A program made the position numbers and the translations under genes. Shown one piece after another: positions 34,336 to 43,025 of a DNA stretch of 44,264 nucleotides; the stretch's first letter is position 1; each line of letters opens with the position of its first letter. The stretch comes from Bacteroidota bacterium. GTDB lineage: Bacteria; Bacteroidota; Bacteroidia; B-17B0; Aurantibacillaceae. The notes below the pieces were generated by a model. It saw only the letters and a program-made list of their open reading frames with translations. It was not told where the DNA came from and did no database searches. The DNA lies in contig JACDDR010000004.1 of the NCBI GenBank assembly GCA_013816895.1, positions 1-44,264 of the forward strand. The letters are read 5' to 3'.

Positions 34336-34977
34336 TTGATATTAAGCCTGATATCTCAAACACTTGTTATTGTTATATTCCTAACATTTTCATTCGGTCC
34401 GGCTTTTTTTGCCTTGATCAACGCGGGCATCAAGCATGGCTATAAATCAGGCTCCATACTGGCTACGGGCGTAGTGTTAAGTGATTTTGTTCTTTGTCTT
34501 TTAATTATTGTGCTGGTGCATTACGGCGCCACCAATTTTATTACCGATGAAAAAAGCCAGCGGTTCATGGGCATCATTGCCGGGATTCTGCTTATTGTTT
34601 TTGGGGCTTTGTATTTTAAAAAGGCGCCGGTTTCAAAAAAGGATGAGGAAGTTGATATTTATGTGCCCTCTGCAAGAGCAATGCTTTTAAAAGGTTTCTT
34701 TTTAAATATTCTGAATCCGGCAGTATGGCTTATCTGGCTGGGCAACGTAACAGCGGTAAGCAAAACGCTGCACTATTCGATGGTAAGCATGATTATTTAT
34801 TTTGGAATCACATTGGGATTAACCCTGCTGGTTGAACTCGCTAAAGTTAGCGTGGCGGGCAAGCTCAAAAAAATTCTTACCGATAAAATAATGCACAACG
34901 TAAACATTATCACCGGAGTTTTATTGATTATCTTTGGAGTCGTATTGATTTATAACCACTATTTTGAAAGCACATGA
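34336..34977 (+). CDS. LysE-family translocator
   Basis: A roughly 213-residue inner-membrane exporter of the LysE/RhtB family with about six helices. Typical features are FSFGPAFFALINAGIKHGYKSG near the N-terminus, ILLIVFGALYF, and LNPAVWLIWLGNV in helix 4. The frame starts with an ATG at 34303 inside the GH3 gene; a TTG at 34336, five bases after the GH3 stop, gives a more usual LysE N-terminus, so I chose it, but the ATG cannot be ruled out. Substrate unknown; amino acids or small amines are typical for the family. It overlaps DUF493 by ATGA. Confidence 0.85.
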   Translation: MILSLISQTLVIVIFLTFSFGPAFFALINAGIKHGYKSGSILATGVVLSDFVLCLLIIVLVHYGATNFITDEKSQRFMGIIAGILLIVFGALYFKKAPVSKKDEEVDIYVPSARAMLLKGFFLNILNPAVWLIWLGNVTAVSKTLHYSMVSMIIYFGITLGLTLLVELAKVSVAGKLKKILTDKIMHNVNIITGVLLIIFGVVLIYNHYFEST

Positions 34978-35246
34978 CGCCGGAAGAACTGGAGAACTTT
35001 AAACAAAAATTAATAGAAACAACAAGCTTTCCCAGCGTATACATGTTCAAGTTCATCGTGGAAAGTAACAACCGCAAAATTGCTCTTGTTGAAAATTTAT
35101 TTGAGCCGGAGGCCGATCTTCATACCAAGGAAAGCGGCACGGGCAAATACACCAGCATTACCGCCAAACAAGTGGTAATGAATGTTGATGAGGTAATCGA
35201 AGTCTATAAAAAAGCGGCACTCGTACCGGGCATTATTTTTTTATAA
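34974..35246 (+). CDS. DUF493 family protein
   Basis: A 90-residue protein of the DUF493 (YbeD-like) family, with SFPSVYMFKFIVESNNRKIALVENLF and the closing strand LVPGIIFL. The ferredoxin-like ACT-type fold suggests a regulatory or ligand-binding role, none established. Its ATG overlaps the LysE stop (ATGA, 34974-34977) and it ends 7 bases before the epimerase gene, so it belongs to this operon. Confidence 0.88.
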   Translation: MTPEELENFKQKLIETTSFPSVYMFKFIVESNNRKIALVENLFEPEADLHTKESGTGKYTSITAKQVVMNVDEVIEVYKKAALVPGIIFL

Positions 35247-35253
35247 CACGGTT

Positions 35254-36120
35254 ATGCAGGTACAACTCACATCCGCTTCCTTAAGTGTTCTTATAAACCG
35301 AAAAGGCGCAGAACTCTCCAGTATCAAAAATAACAACGGTATCGAATATTTATGGCAGGCTGATCCTTCGGTATGGGCCCGCCACGCACCTATTTTATTC
35401 CCCATTGTCGGGAAACTGAAAGATAATTGCCTTTACTACAAAGAACAAAAATACGAACTGCTTCAGCACGGCTTTGCCAGAGATATGGACTTTGAATTAA
35501 TTTCCTCCAATGAATATTCCTGCACCTATCAGCTAAAACCCACTGTCGAAACAAAGCAAAAATTCCCTTTCGATTTTATCTTCGAAATTTCATACACTTT
35601 AGAGGGAAACGCACTTCTTACAAGCTATCACGTTAAAAATGACTCGAAGGAAAAAATGTTCTTTTCTGTAGGTGCCCACCCTGCCTTTAATTGTCCATTA
35701 TTGCACGGAGAAAAATTTGAAGATTATGCGCTTCAGTTTGAAAGTGATTCATTTGAACAAACGCTGTTACGCGATGGGCTGTTGTCAGATGAAAAAAAAC
35801 AGTTGCATTTAAATAATCATACACTTCCCTTAACGACTCGCCTTTTTGATGAAGACGCTCTTGTATTTGAGAACAAACAAATCTCCAAAATTACCCTGCG
35901 ATCTAAAACCGCGGCTCATGCTGTAATTATGGAGTGTAAAGACTGGCCTTTTTTTGGAATCTGGTCTAAAAAAGGAGGCGATCGGTTTGTTTGTCTGGAG
36001 CCCTGGTACGGTGTAGCGGACGGAGTAGGCTCTACTCAAAAGATAGATGAGAAGAAAGGCATTTTAGCTCTTGAAGCAGGTGAGGAATTCACTTGCTCTT
36101 TTTCCTGCGTATTCCTTTAA
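35254..36120 (+). CDS. Aldose 1-epimerase family protein
   Basis: A 288-residue protein of the galactose mutarotase-like (LacX/YihR-type) group. It has KGAELSSIKNNNGIEYLWQADPSVWARHAPILFP at the start, HGFARDMDFEL, VGAHPAFNCPL with the catalytic-type His, and CLEPWYGVADG with the catalytic Glu. It interconverts anomers of sugars or sugar phosphates in the cytoplasm; the substrate is not known. It is the last gene of the same-strand run that begins at 32802. Confidence 0.93.
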   Translation: MQVQLTSASLSVLINRKGAELSSIKNNNGIEYLWQADPSVWARHAPILFPIVGKLKDNCLYYKEQKYELLQHGFARDMDFELISSNEYSCTYQLKPTVETKQKFPFDFIFEISYTLEGNALLTSYHVKNDSKEKMFFSVGAHPAFNCPLLHGEKFEDYALQFESDSFEQTLLRDGLLSDEKKQLHLNNHTLPLTTRLFDEDALVFENKQISKITLRSKTAAHAVIMECKDWPFFGIWSKKGGDRFVCLEPWYGVADGVGSTQKIDEKKGILALEAGEEFTCSFSCVFL

Positions 36121-36180
36121 GAGATTGTTAATTTCTCGCTTTCAAAGCGTTAAAATACCCATTAATCGCTAAAATTTTCT

Positions 36181-36188
36181 TATTTTTG
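36181..36188 (+). promoter_or_regulatory. -7 promoter element TATTTTTG
   Basis: TATTTTTG matches TAnnTTTG and would give a leader of about 60 bases before the trigger factor ATG at 36256. The leader contains a GC-rich GGCCCCCCGGGC segment (about 36212-36223) that can fold on itself. No -33 TTTG is evident. Confidence 0.45.
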
Positions 36189-36255
36189 CCCCTCTAAAAA
36201 TGGCAATAGCTGGCCCCCCGGGCTGTTCCCGTATTATAAAATAAAAAAACAAAAA

Positions 36256-37599
36256 ATGAACATGAATATTACCAAGCACGATATTGACAGCTTGAATGCC
36301 GAAATTAAGATTAATGTTACGCCCGCTGATTACGAAGAACGCGTAAACGAAGCAATTAAAAAAGTTCAGCGTCAGGCCTCGATGCCAGGATTCAGGCCAG
36401 GAAAAATTCCAAACGGACTTATTAAAAAACAATATGGTACTAAGATAATGGCAGACGAAATCAACAAATTGTTGAACGACGCTATCTATAAATACATTGA
36501 AGAAAATAAAATTGATATTTTAGGCAATCCGCTTCCTAAAGACCAGGCTTCTGTTGACTTCGAAAAACAAAAAGAATTTGAATTTATTTACCAGATAGGT
36601 CTTGCACCACAATTTAATGTTAACCTCGACAGCAAACACACCTTTACTTTTAAAACGGTAAAAGTGGATGAAGATCTGGTTGAGAAATATGTAAAGGATG
36701 TTCGCCGCAATTATGGCAAGCCGGTTAACCCTGAGATAGCAGGAGAAAAAGATGTTGTGTTTGTTGACATTAATGAACTGGACGAAAACGGCGATATTAA
36801 AGCAGGTGGAATTTACAAAAGCACAAGCGTAAGCGCAGAGCGCATAAAGAATGAAAGTGGTAAAGCAAAAATTCTTGGCGCTAAAAAAGAAGATAAGATC
36901 ATAGTAAATATAGACGAGCTTTATGATACCGCTCTTGATAAAAGCGTGTCGCTTGGTATGGATAAAGAAGCGGCTGAGCAAGTTCACTGTAACCTTCAAC
37001 TAACGGTTAAAAACATTGCCCGCCTTGAAGATGCTGACCTTAACCAGGAGTTATTTGATAAAGTTTACGGCGAAGGAAAGGTTACAACTGAAGAAGAGTT
37101 CAGGACTAAAATAAAGGAGGAGCTTGCTTTAATGTTTAATGCGGATTCAGAACGCTTTTTGAAAACAGAAGTAGAAAAACAACTGGTAGATAAATTAAAT
37201 CTTCAGTTACCGGACGAATTTTTAAAGCGCTGGTTAATGGCGGTTAACGAAAAGCCCGTAACTCAGGAAGAACTTGAAAAAGATTATCCAAACTATTCCA
37301 AAGCAATGCAATGGCGTTTAATTGAAAACAAGATCATTAAGGACAATGAAATAAAAGTTGAGCCTGAGGAAGCAAAAGAAGAGGCCAAAATGTTCATCCG
37401 CGGCGAATACGCGCGTTATGGGCAGGCTGCGCAGGACGAGGATATAGAAAAAATTGCTAAAGACCTTTTAAGCAAAGAAAAAGAAGCTCAGAAAATATTT
37501 GAAAATCTTTTCAGTAAAAAAGTGCTTAATCTCATCAAAGAAAAATGCACACTGCAAACAAAAGAATTAAGTTACGACGAGTTCTTTAAGAATAATTAA
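36256..37599 (+). CDS. tig: Trigger factor (ribosome-associated chaperone)
   Basis: A 447-residue chaperone that binds nascent chains at the ribosome exit tunnel. The N-terminal ribosome-binding domain contains the signature GFRPGKIPNGLIKKQYG (about 35-51). The middle PPIase-type segment is divergent (VDINELDENGDIKAGG). The C-terminal arms carry LNLQLPDEFLKRWLM and the helical KVLNLIKEKCTLQTKEL. Length is typical for Bacteroidota. Promoter TATTTTTG upstream, strong terminator downstream (37604-37633), so it is monocistronic. In many relatives a clpP gene follows; none is seen here. Confidence 0.96.
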   Translation: MNMNITKHDIDSLNAEIKINVTPADYEERVNEAIKKVQRQASMPGFRPGKIPNGLIKKQYGTKIMADEINKLLNDAIYKYIEENKIDILGNPLPKDQASVDFEKQKEFEFIYQIGLAPQFNVNLDSKHTFTFKTVKVDEDLVEKYVKDVRRNYGKPVNPEIAGEKDVVFVDINELDENGDIKAGGIYKSTSVSAERIKNESGKAKILGAKKEDKIIVNIDELYDTALDKSVSLGMDKEAAEQVHCNLQLTVKNIARLEDADLNQELFDKVYGEGKVTTEEEFRTKIKEELALMFNADSERFLKTEVEKQLVDKLNLQLPDEFLKRWLMAVNEKPVTQEELEKDYPNYSKAMQWRLIENKIIKDNEIKVEPEEAKEEAKMFIRGEYARYGQAAQDEDIEKIAKDLLSKEKEAQKIFENLFSKKVLNLIKEKCTLQTKELSYDEFFKNN

Positions 37600-37603
37600 A
37601 ACT

Positions 37604-37633
37604 AAAACCCCGACAGAAATGCCGGGGTTTTTT
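37604..37633 (+). terminator. Strong intrinsic terminator of tig
   Basis: AAAACCCCG (37604-37612) pairs with CGGGGTTTT (37623-37631) across a 10-base loop, followed by further T residues. The A-rich left arm means it can also end transcription arriving from the minus-strand TPR gene. Confidence 0.88.
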
Positions 37634-37661
37634 GTTTGAATACGGACTACAAATTCAATTT

Positions 37662-39086
37662 TTATCCTAACCGGGTCAGGTTTCTGCTAATGTATTTTTC
37701 GCTGGTCAGCAGGGCACTTTGGATCCGCTTCGCATAGCGTATAGAATCCAGAATTTCTTTTTGTTTTTGTTCTACCATTTCTTTTTGTCTTTCAACTTCT
37801 TTCTTTTGAAGTTTAATCAATTCGTTTATTTTTTTCTTCTGCCTGAAGCCGCGTAAAACAAATGCCGAAAACACAAGCACTAAAAATAATCCACAGAGTA
37901 CCGCCGCCAGAATGATCTTCCTGTTTTGTTTTTCTTTATCGCGTTCTGCCCTACTTACGGCATCTTTTTTTTCCTGTTCCGCCGCAACCACCGCTTTTTT
38001 CTTTTCAAACTCGTAATCCATTTCGGTTCTCATACTTTTCTTCTTATTATCCTCGCTGAAAATAAAATCCTTTGCCTCAATATACTTTATATAATGTTCT
38101 TTAGCCTGTTTCCAATCCCCTTTCTTTGTATAGAGTTCGCTTAGAAATTGTTCCTGATCCTTAATCACGTCGAAGGCTTTCATTTCGCGTGAAAGAGTTA
38201 AAGCCTTTTGCAGATAAAACTCCGCCAACTCCAATCCCTTTCTTTTTTCTCCCGGAGGAGCCGCCAGCTCTGGAACGTCATAATACAACTTCCCAATGTT
38301 ACCATAAGCAATAGTCATGTAATTTAAGTTTTGAAGTTCTTCTGCCATTTTCAGATACCTGAAATAATAATCGATTACTTTCTTAAATAAACTATCGCGT
38401 TCTAAAGAGTTAGCTTTTAAATATACTGCCTTCTCATAATATAAGGCGCCAATATTGCCGAGCCAGGCTGCGCTGTTGTTTTTATTATTTAACTCTTCAT
38501 TTAATTTTAAAGCCATCAAATAATAATCCATTGCCTTGTCTAAATTGCCCTGAAGTTTATATACATTGCCTATGTTTCCGATAACACCCGACAGAAGATT
38601 CTTATTATTTAACTCTCTGACTATTTTTAACATACGCATATTGTATTGCAGGGCTTTACTGTAATCTCCCTGTTTACAATAAACTGCTGCAATATTGCCA
38701 AGTGAAGACGCGACGCCTTTTTTATTACTTCTCTGTTCTTGTATTTCGAGCGAAGAAAAATGATTTTGCAGGGCTTCCGGGTAATTTCCCTGGTGATAAT
38801 TTATATTTCCCAAGGTGTTGAAGGCGTTCGCAATTCCTTTTTTGAAATTAAGGGATATTGAAAGTTGTTTTTCGAGATTGCAATACGCCACAGCATTCTC
38901 AAAATCTCCCGCAACATCTAATTCTCTAGCCAAAACATCGAGATGTTTAGTCTTGATCGTATCTTCCTTATCGGATCGGAGAATTTTTTTTAATGAATCG
39001 ATCTTTGAATTTTGGGAAAACAAACTGCACGTCACGTTAATTAAAACAAAAACCAATATCCAACAATATTTTATTCTCACACTCAT
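37662..39086 (-). CDS. Membrane TPR protein ending in a SpoIIE-type linker without the phosphatase domain
   Basis: A 474-residue protein with signal/anchor (WILVFVLINVTCSLFSQ) and at least seven TPR-type repeats of about 40 residues (SLGNIAAVYCKQGDYSKALQYN, VIGNIGNVYKLQGNLDKAM). A coiled coil and a transmembrane helix at about 392-415 follow, then a short cytoplasmic helical linker (EILDSIRYAKRIQSALLTSEKYI). In many Bacteroidota sensors that linker leads straight into a SpoIIE phosphatase domain; here the chain stops after it. Start ATG at 39086 (the GTG at 39089 overlaps the preceding stop). It is the paralogue of the next gene upstream. Confidence 0.85.
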   Translation of the reverse strand: MSVRIKYCWILVFVLINVTCSLFSQNSKIDSLKKILRSDKEDTIKTKHLDVLARELDVAGDFENAVAYCNLEKQLSISLNFKKGIANAFNTLGNINYHQGNYPEALQNHFSSLEIQEQRSNKKGVASSLGNIAAVYCKQGDYSKALQYNMRMLKIVRELNNKNLLSGVIGNIGNVYKLQGNLDKAMDYYLMALKLNEELNNKNNSAAWLGNIGALYYEKAVYLKANSLERDSLFKKVIDYYFRYLKMAEELQNLNYMTIAYGNIGKLYYDVPELAAPPGEKRKGLELAEFYLQKALTLSREMKAFDVIKDQEQFLSELYTKKGDWKQAKEHYIKYIEAKDFIFSEDNKKKSMRTEMDYEFEKKKAVVAAEQEKKDAVSRAERDKEKQNRKIILAAVLCGLFLVLVFSAFVLRGFRQKKKINELIKLQKKEVERQKEMVEQKQKEILDSIRYAKRIQSALLTSEKYISRNLTRLG

Positions 39087-39088
39087 CA

Positions 39089-40678
39089 CTAGCCTTTCAA
39101 TTGGCGTTGCAGGTTTCTATTAATATACGTTTCACTGGTTAATAAAGCGGATTGTATTCTTTTCGCATAATGAATGGAATCCAGGATTTCTTTTTGTTTT
39201 TGCTCAACCATTTCTTTTTGCTTTTCCACTTCAAGTTTTTGCAATGTAATGACATGGTTTGATTTTTTCTTTTGAGTATACGCTCTTAACAGGATAATAG
39301 CGAACCCTATCATAAGCCCCAAACACGCTAAAACAGAAATCAAAATTATCTTATGTTGTTGTTTCTCTTTTTCCTGTTTCGCTTTTGCAACGGCCTCCTT
39401 TTTTTCATGCTCTAATCTCGCGATCGCTTCCTTTTTTTCAAATTCAAAATTCATTTCGGCACGCATGCTTTTCTTTCTGTTTTCAGTATTAAAAAGCGAA
39501 TCTCTCACATTAATATATTTCTTTATATGTTCAAAAGCAAGTTGATGCTTGTTCATTTTTGAGTACAATACACTCAAATGATGTTCGGCTATTTTTATAA
39601 AATTTAAAGCGCCGATCTTTGTATGAATAGCAAGCCCTTTAAGTAAATATTCCTCGGCCTTTTTTAATTTGCTGTTCCCCAAAGGAGATCGCTCCGCGCT
39701 TTCCAGGTAAATTACGCCAATGTTGTTGAAATTATTTCCTATAGCTATTTTATTGTGTATTTCTTCATTGAGTTTTAAAGCTTTGAAATTATTATCAAGC
39801 GCATTATTAAATAGTTCTGTTTTTTTAACGGGGTTCTTTTCGGCCAGAGCTTGTGATTTATATATGATCGCCGTATTGCTTAAATACAAAGCAATAGCAC
39901 TTTTATTGTTTAGTACTTCCTGCATTTTCAATCCCTTAGAATAGTACTCCAATGCCTTCGGAAATTTTCCCTCCATGGCAAGGCTCACATTTCCTTTTTC
40001 CATCGCCAGTGACCCTTCCTGAGCGAATACATTGCCGATGCCGCCATAACACCTTTCAATTCCTTCATTATCGCCCATCGCTTCATACATTTTTAACGCC
40101 TTCAAACTATATTCACGGGCTTTATCAAAATTACCCTGATTTAAAAAAGCAAGACCAATGTTTGCAAGATGTCTTGCTACCTCTTCTTTGTCTTTTAATT
40201 CCTCCGCCATTTTAAGGGCTTTGAAATAGTATTCAAGAGCTTTCGGATAATCGCTTTGATTCTTGTATACAATGCCAATATTACCAAGGATTGCAGAAAT
40301 ACCACTTTTATCTTTTATTTTAGTGTAGGTTTCGAGCGCGCTTAAAAGATAATTCAGTGCTTCAGCATAATTTCCTTTTAAACGATTACACACTCCAAGT
40401 CCGCGTTTAGAAGTAGCTATTCCTTTTTCCCATTTTAAATTTTCGGCCAGTGCAAGCGCCTGACTGCTGATAATAATAGCCGTATCCACATTATTCGTTT
40501 TAAGTTCCCAGGCCAGATCATTAAGTGCTTTCACCTTGCCTGTGTCGGACGTCTGCGTTCTTAAAGCCTTGAACAGAGCATCTTTTTTATTTTTTTGAGA
40601 ATAAAGGGATGAAAGAGGAATAAAGAGTACAATCAGAATTAATGTACGGTAAAATTTATATGGCAATACCGTTTTCAT
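39089..40678 (-). CDS. Membrane TPR protein ending in a SpoIIE-type linker (paralogue)
   Basis: A 529-residue paralogue of the 37662-39086 product. Signal peptide (RTLILIVLFIPLSSLYSQ), eight or more TPR repeats (GLGVCNRLKGNYAEALNY, LGNIGIVYKNQSDYPKALEY, IGNNFNNIGVIYLESAE), a charged coiled coil (EKKEAIARLEHEKKEA) and a transmembrane helix at about 444-468. The cytoplasmic linker ILDSIHYAKRIQSALLTSETYI is nearly identical to that of its neighbour. No phosphatase domain follows. It probably senses periplasmic partners through the TPRs. Its stop (39089-39091) is two bases before the next ATG, so the two are likely coexpressed. Confidence 0.85.
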   Translation of the reverse strand: MKTVLPYKFYRTLILIVLFIPLSSLYSQKNKKDALFKALRTQTSDTGKVKALNDLAWELKTNNVDTAIIISSQALALAENLKWEKGIATSKRGLGVCNRLKGNYAEALNYLLSALETYTKIKDKSGISAILGNIGIVYKNQSDYPKALEYYFKALKMAEELKDKEEVARHLANIGLAFLNQGNFDKAREYSLKALKMYEAMGDNEGIERCYGGIGNVFAQEGSLAMEKGNVSLAMEGKFPKALEYYSKGLKMQEVLNNKSAIALYLSNTAIIYKSQALAEKNPVKKTELFNNALDNNFKALKLNEEIHNKIAIGNNFNNIGVIYLESAERSPLGNSKLKKAEEYLLKGLAIHTKIGALNFIKIAEHHLSVLYSKMNKHQLAFEHIKKYINVRDSLFNTENRKKSMRAEMNFEFEKKEAIARLEHEKKEAVAKAKQEKEKQQHKIILISVLACLGLMIGFAIILLRAYTQKKKSNHVITLQKLEVEKQKEMVEQKQKEILDSIHYAKRIQSALLTSETYINRNLQRQLKG

Positions 40679-40771
40679 TTTATTCTGAATCTAATTATGC
40701 AGGATCTAACTACAAATTATCAATATAAGTTTACGCATTTAAATTGAAAAAAGAAAAATGGGCAGTAATCT

Positions 40772-42157
40772 TTATCCGTTAGCCCTGAACAGCCAGCCGC
40801 TCGGGTCCATTGTCTTTTGGCCTTTCCAGATCTGGAAATTGATCGAGTTTTTTCCGTCTTCTTCGTTATACAAAACGTTTCCGATAATTTGCTTTACTGT
40901 AATTTTCTGTCCCTTCTTTACATGCACCTCATCAAGGTTGCTGTAAACACTGAAATACTCTCCGTGTTTAATGATTACTAATTTACCGCCTGTAGGGGCA
41001 ACCGCAATGCCTGTTACCTCACCTTCAAACACCGCGCGGACCATAGTTCCCTTGTTAGCACATATTTCAACCCCGTTATTGGAGATCATAAAGCCTTTAA
41101 TCGCAGGATGCTCGTGCTCTCCGTATGTTTCACAAATAATACCCTTTCCAACGGGCCATGGTAACTTTCCGCGGTTGTTCGCGAAATCTGCACTCAACGC
41201 TTCAGCTTCCTCGCTCATTTCAGGAATTACAACAGCGTCTACTTTTGTTTTTGTGATGTTTGTATTCGTATTGTTGTTATCAGGAGGCGTTTTTGTTTTT
41301 TTGGTATTTTCCTTCAACTTTTTTTCCTTTGCTTCTTTAGCCTTCTTTGACGCAATAGCGTCTGCCTCCGCTTTGGCCCGCGCCTCTTCCATTTTCTTTT
41401 TTATTTCGTCGGCAATTAACTTTTTAATAGCCATTTGTAACTGCACTGTTTCCTGTTTCTTTTTTTCAAGTTCAGATTTTAACTGTTTTTCTTTTTGCTG
41501 TAACTCCGTTAGTACTTGCTCATGCTCTGTTTTTTCTTTACTGAGGCTTTGTTTTTCAACTTCTTCTGTTCCGAGCAAAACGTTTTTTTCGTGACGCTGA
41601 CTTTTCAGTTCGTTTAAATTGGCCAGCAATAATCCCTGTGTATTTATAATTTCTCCCGCCTGCTTTTTTCTGAAATCGGAATATTGCTGGAAATATTTTA
41701 AGCGGGAATAAGCCTGGTTAAAGCTGGAGGAAGCAAACACAAACATCAGCTTGCCGTAAGAATCCTGGTTGCGCTGCGCAAATAAAATCATGCGCGCATA
41801 ATCACCTTTAAGTTTTTCGAGATTGCTTTTTAAAATCTTCGACTTATTTTCATTCGTCTTGATCTCTTTGTTTAATTCACTGAGCTCAGCGTTAATGGTA
41901 TTGATAAGATCCTGGCGTTTTTCCAGTTTCATGTTAATGTTTACAAGAGCCCCTAACGATGAACGTTTGTTAGCTTTTGTTTCATTTAACATGGAATTAA
42001 TTTCGTTGATCTCCTCGGTGATCCGTTTCTTTTTGTTTTCGAGATCTTTTTTTGATTTGCTGGACGACTGGCTGAAAACGGTATTGTTGAATGCAAAAAA
42101 GCAAAGCAGGAGTACAAGTACTTTACTTAGGTTTTTTTTGTATTTGCATAAGGTCAT
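40772..42157 (-). CDS. EnvC-like murein hydrolase activator (degenerate M23)
   Basis: A 461-residue exported protein: signal peptide (LVLLLCFFAFNNTVFSQ), long coiled coil (about 33-275: KSKKDLENKKKRITEEINEI...), an Ala/Lys linker and a C-terminal LytM/M23-like domain (about 345-461: LPWPVGKGIICETYGEHEHP, NNGVEICANKGTMVRAV). The zinc site is degraded: NNGVEI has Glu for the Asp, the HxH strand reads KHGEYFSVYSNL, and the last block is NFQIW rather than HFEIR. So it should not cleave peptidoglycan itself but activate amidases during division, as EnvC does. It overlaps the DUF4292 gene by 35 bases. Confidence 0.92.
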   Translation of the reverse strand: MTLCKYKKNLSKVLVLLLCFFAFNNTVFSQSSSKSKKDLENKKKRITEEINEINSMLNETKANKRSSLGALVNINMKLEKRQDLINTINAELSELNKEIKTNENKSKILKSNLEKLKGDYARMILFAQRNQDSYGKLMFVFASSSFNQAYSRLKYFQQYSDFRKKQAGEIINTQGLLLANLNELKSQRHEKNVLLGTEEVEKQSLSKEKTEHEQVLTELQQKEKQLKSELEKKKQETVQLQMAIKKLIADEIKKKMEEARAKAEADAIASKKAKEAKEKKLKENTKKTKTPPDNNNTNTNITKTKVDAVVIPEMSEEAEALSADFANNRGKLPWPVGKGIICETYGEHEHPAIKGFMISNNGVEICANKGTMVRAVFEGEVTGIAVAPTGGKLVIIKHGEYFSVYSNLDEVHVKKGQKITVKQIIGNVLYNEEDGKNSINFQIWKGQKTMDPSGWLFRANG

Positions 42158-43025
42158 ATTTTGCCGGTATGTTTAAATCCAGTTTTTGAGGGGTGTTTTT
42201 CTCAATACGAACATACTCAATTTTAACCCTTGCTTTCTTCTCAGCCTGTATATCAATATCAACAAGGTATGGTGCATAAACACTGTCCTTTTGGGTAAAA
42301 TTACGGTAATCGGCCGTGAAACTGCGGTTCGTGGAAGGATCAATAAATTCATTCTTTATGATCTTGAAATTATCGGGGTTTAACGTAATCGTTTGAAGCG
42401 CTTTCTTCAGGTCGCTATCGCCCTGTTTGATCTTTCTTAACCTTCGTTTACGTTCGGTACTAAGAAGATAATGGCAATTCTGTCTGTCGGTTACAGGTTT
42501 TAACTTATTTTCTTCATCGTGGAACTCAGCACTGTTACCAAACAACACCGCCTGAAGCACATCGTAATCCAGATCAGCATTTAAAAGGTCGTTAATGTAG
42601 TTGAAATCGCCAACGAAATAGTTTTTGTGAATATAGTCTACAAATTTCACCGAATCTTTTGTAATCAATACCTTGGCCACCTGCAAGCCAAGAAGATATT
42701 GAATGGAGATTAAAATGGCGCTGTCTTTCCTTATTTTCAAACGGATATCAAAATTTTCATCTTTGCCATCGATGGTGGATTCTACATTTGCCTTGGCAGC
42801 GATCCAGGTAAAATTAAATTCGTTTTCGTGAATGTATTTGGTAAGTGCCTTGGAGTTTTTATAATCCAGGCGGCACCTGCCACTCAGGGTATCCGCCCCG
42901 ACAGGGTTCAACACATTATTTTCAGTTTTCTGCATTTTTTTCTTGTGCTTGCATGCAGTTAATACCGAGAGCACGATCAAAAAAGTGAAAAACATTTTTA
43001 TATGTGAATTGAAAATCTTAACCAT
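42123..43025 (-). CDS. DUF4292 lipoprotein
   Basis: A 300-residue lipoprotein (signal MFFTFLIVLSVLTAC from about Met11, lipobox LTAC) of the DUF4292 family found throughout Bacteroidota. It has an N-terminal helical segment, then a beta-rich domain with FDIRLKIRKDSAILISIQYLLGLQVAKVLITKDSVKFVD and LVDIDIQAEKKARVKIEYVRIE. The strand-rich LolA/LolB-like look suggests lipid or lipoprotein handling in the outer membrane, but that is inference. It is sandwiched between a TPR gene (8-base overlap) and the EnvC-like gene (35-base overlap), an arrangement I associate with the phylum, so it belongs to an envelope operon. Confidence 0.9.
   Translation of the reverse strand: MVKIFNSHIKMFFTFLIVLSVLTACKHKKKMQKTENNVLNPVGADTLSGRCRLDYKNSKALTKYIHENEFNFTWIAAKANVESTIDGKDENFDIRLKIRKDSAILISIQYLLGLQVAKVLITKDSVKFVDYIHKNYFVGDFNYINDLLNADLDYDVLQAVLFGNSAEFHDEENKLKPVTDRQNCHYLLSTERKRRLRKIKQGDSDLKKALQTITLNPDNFKIIKNEFIDPSTNRSFTADYRNFTQKDSVYAPYLVDIDIQAEKKARVKIEYVRIEKNTPQKLDLNIPAKYDLMQIQKKPK

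Noticed and set aside
36520-36999. 159-codon minus-strand frame within the trigger factor gene
   Set aside because: Hydrophobic, Phe/Tyr-rich shadow typical of antisense reading through a Lys/Glu-rich gene.
40971-41594. 207-codon plus-strand frame, Ser/Phe-rich
   Set aside because: Antisense of the Lys/Glu coiled coil of the EnvC-like gene, which gives long open frames by composition.
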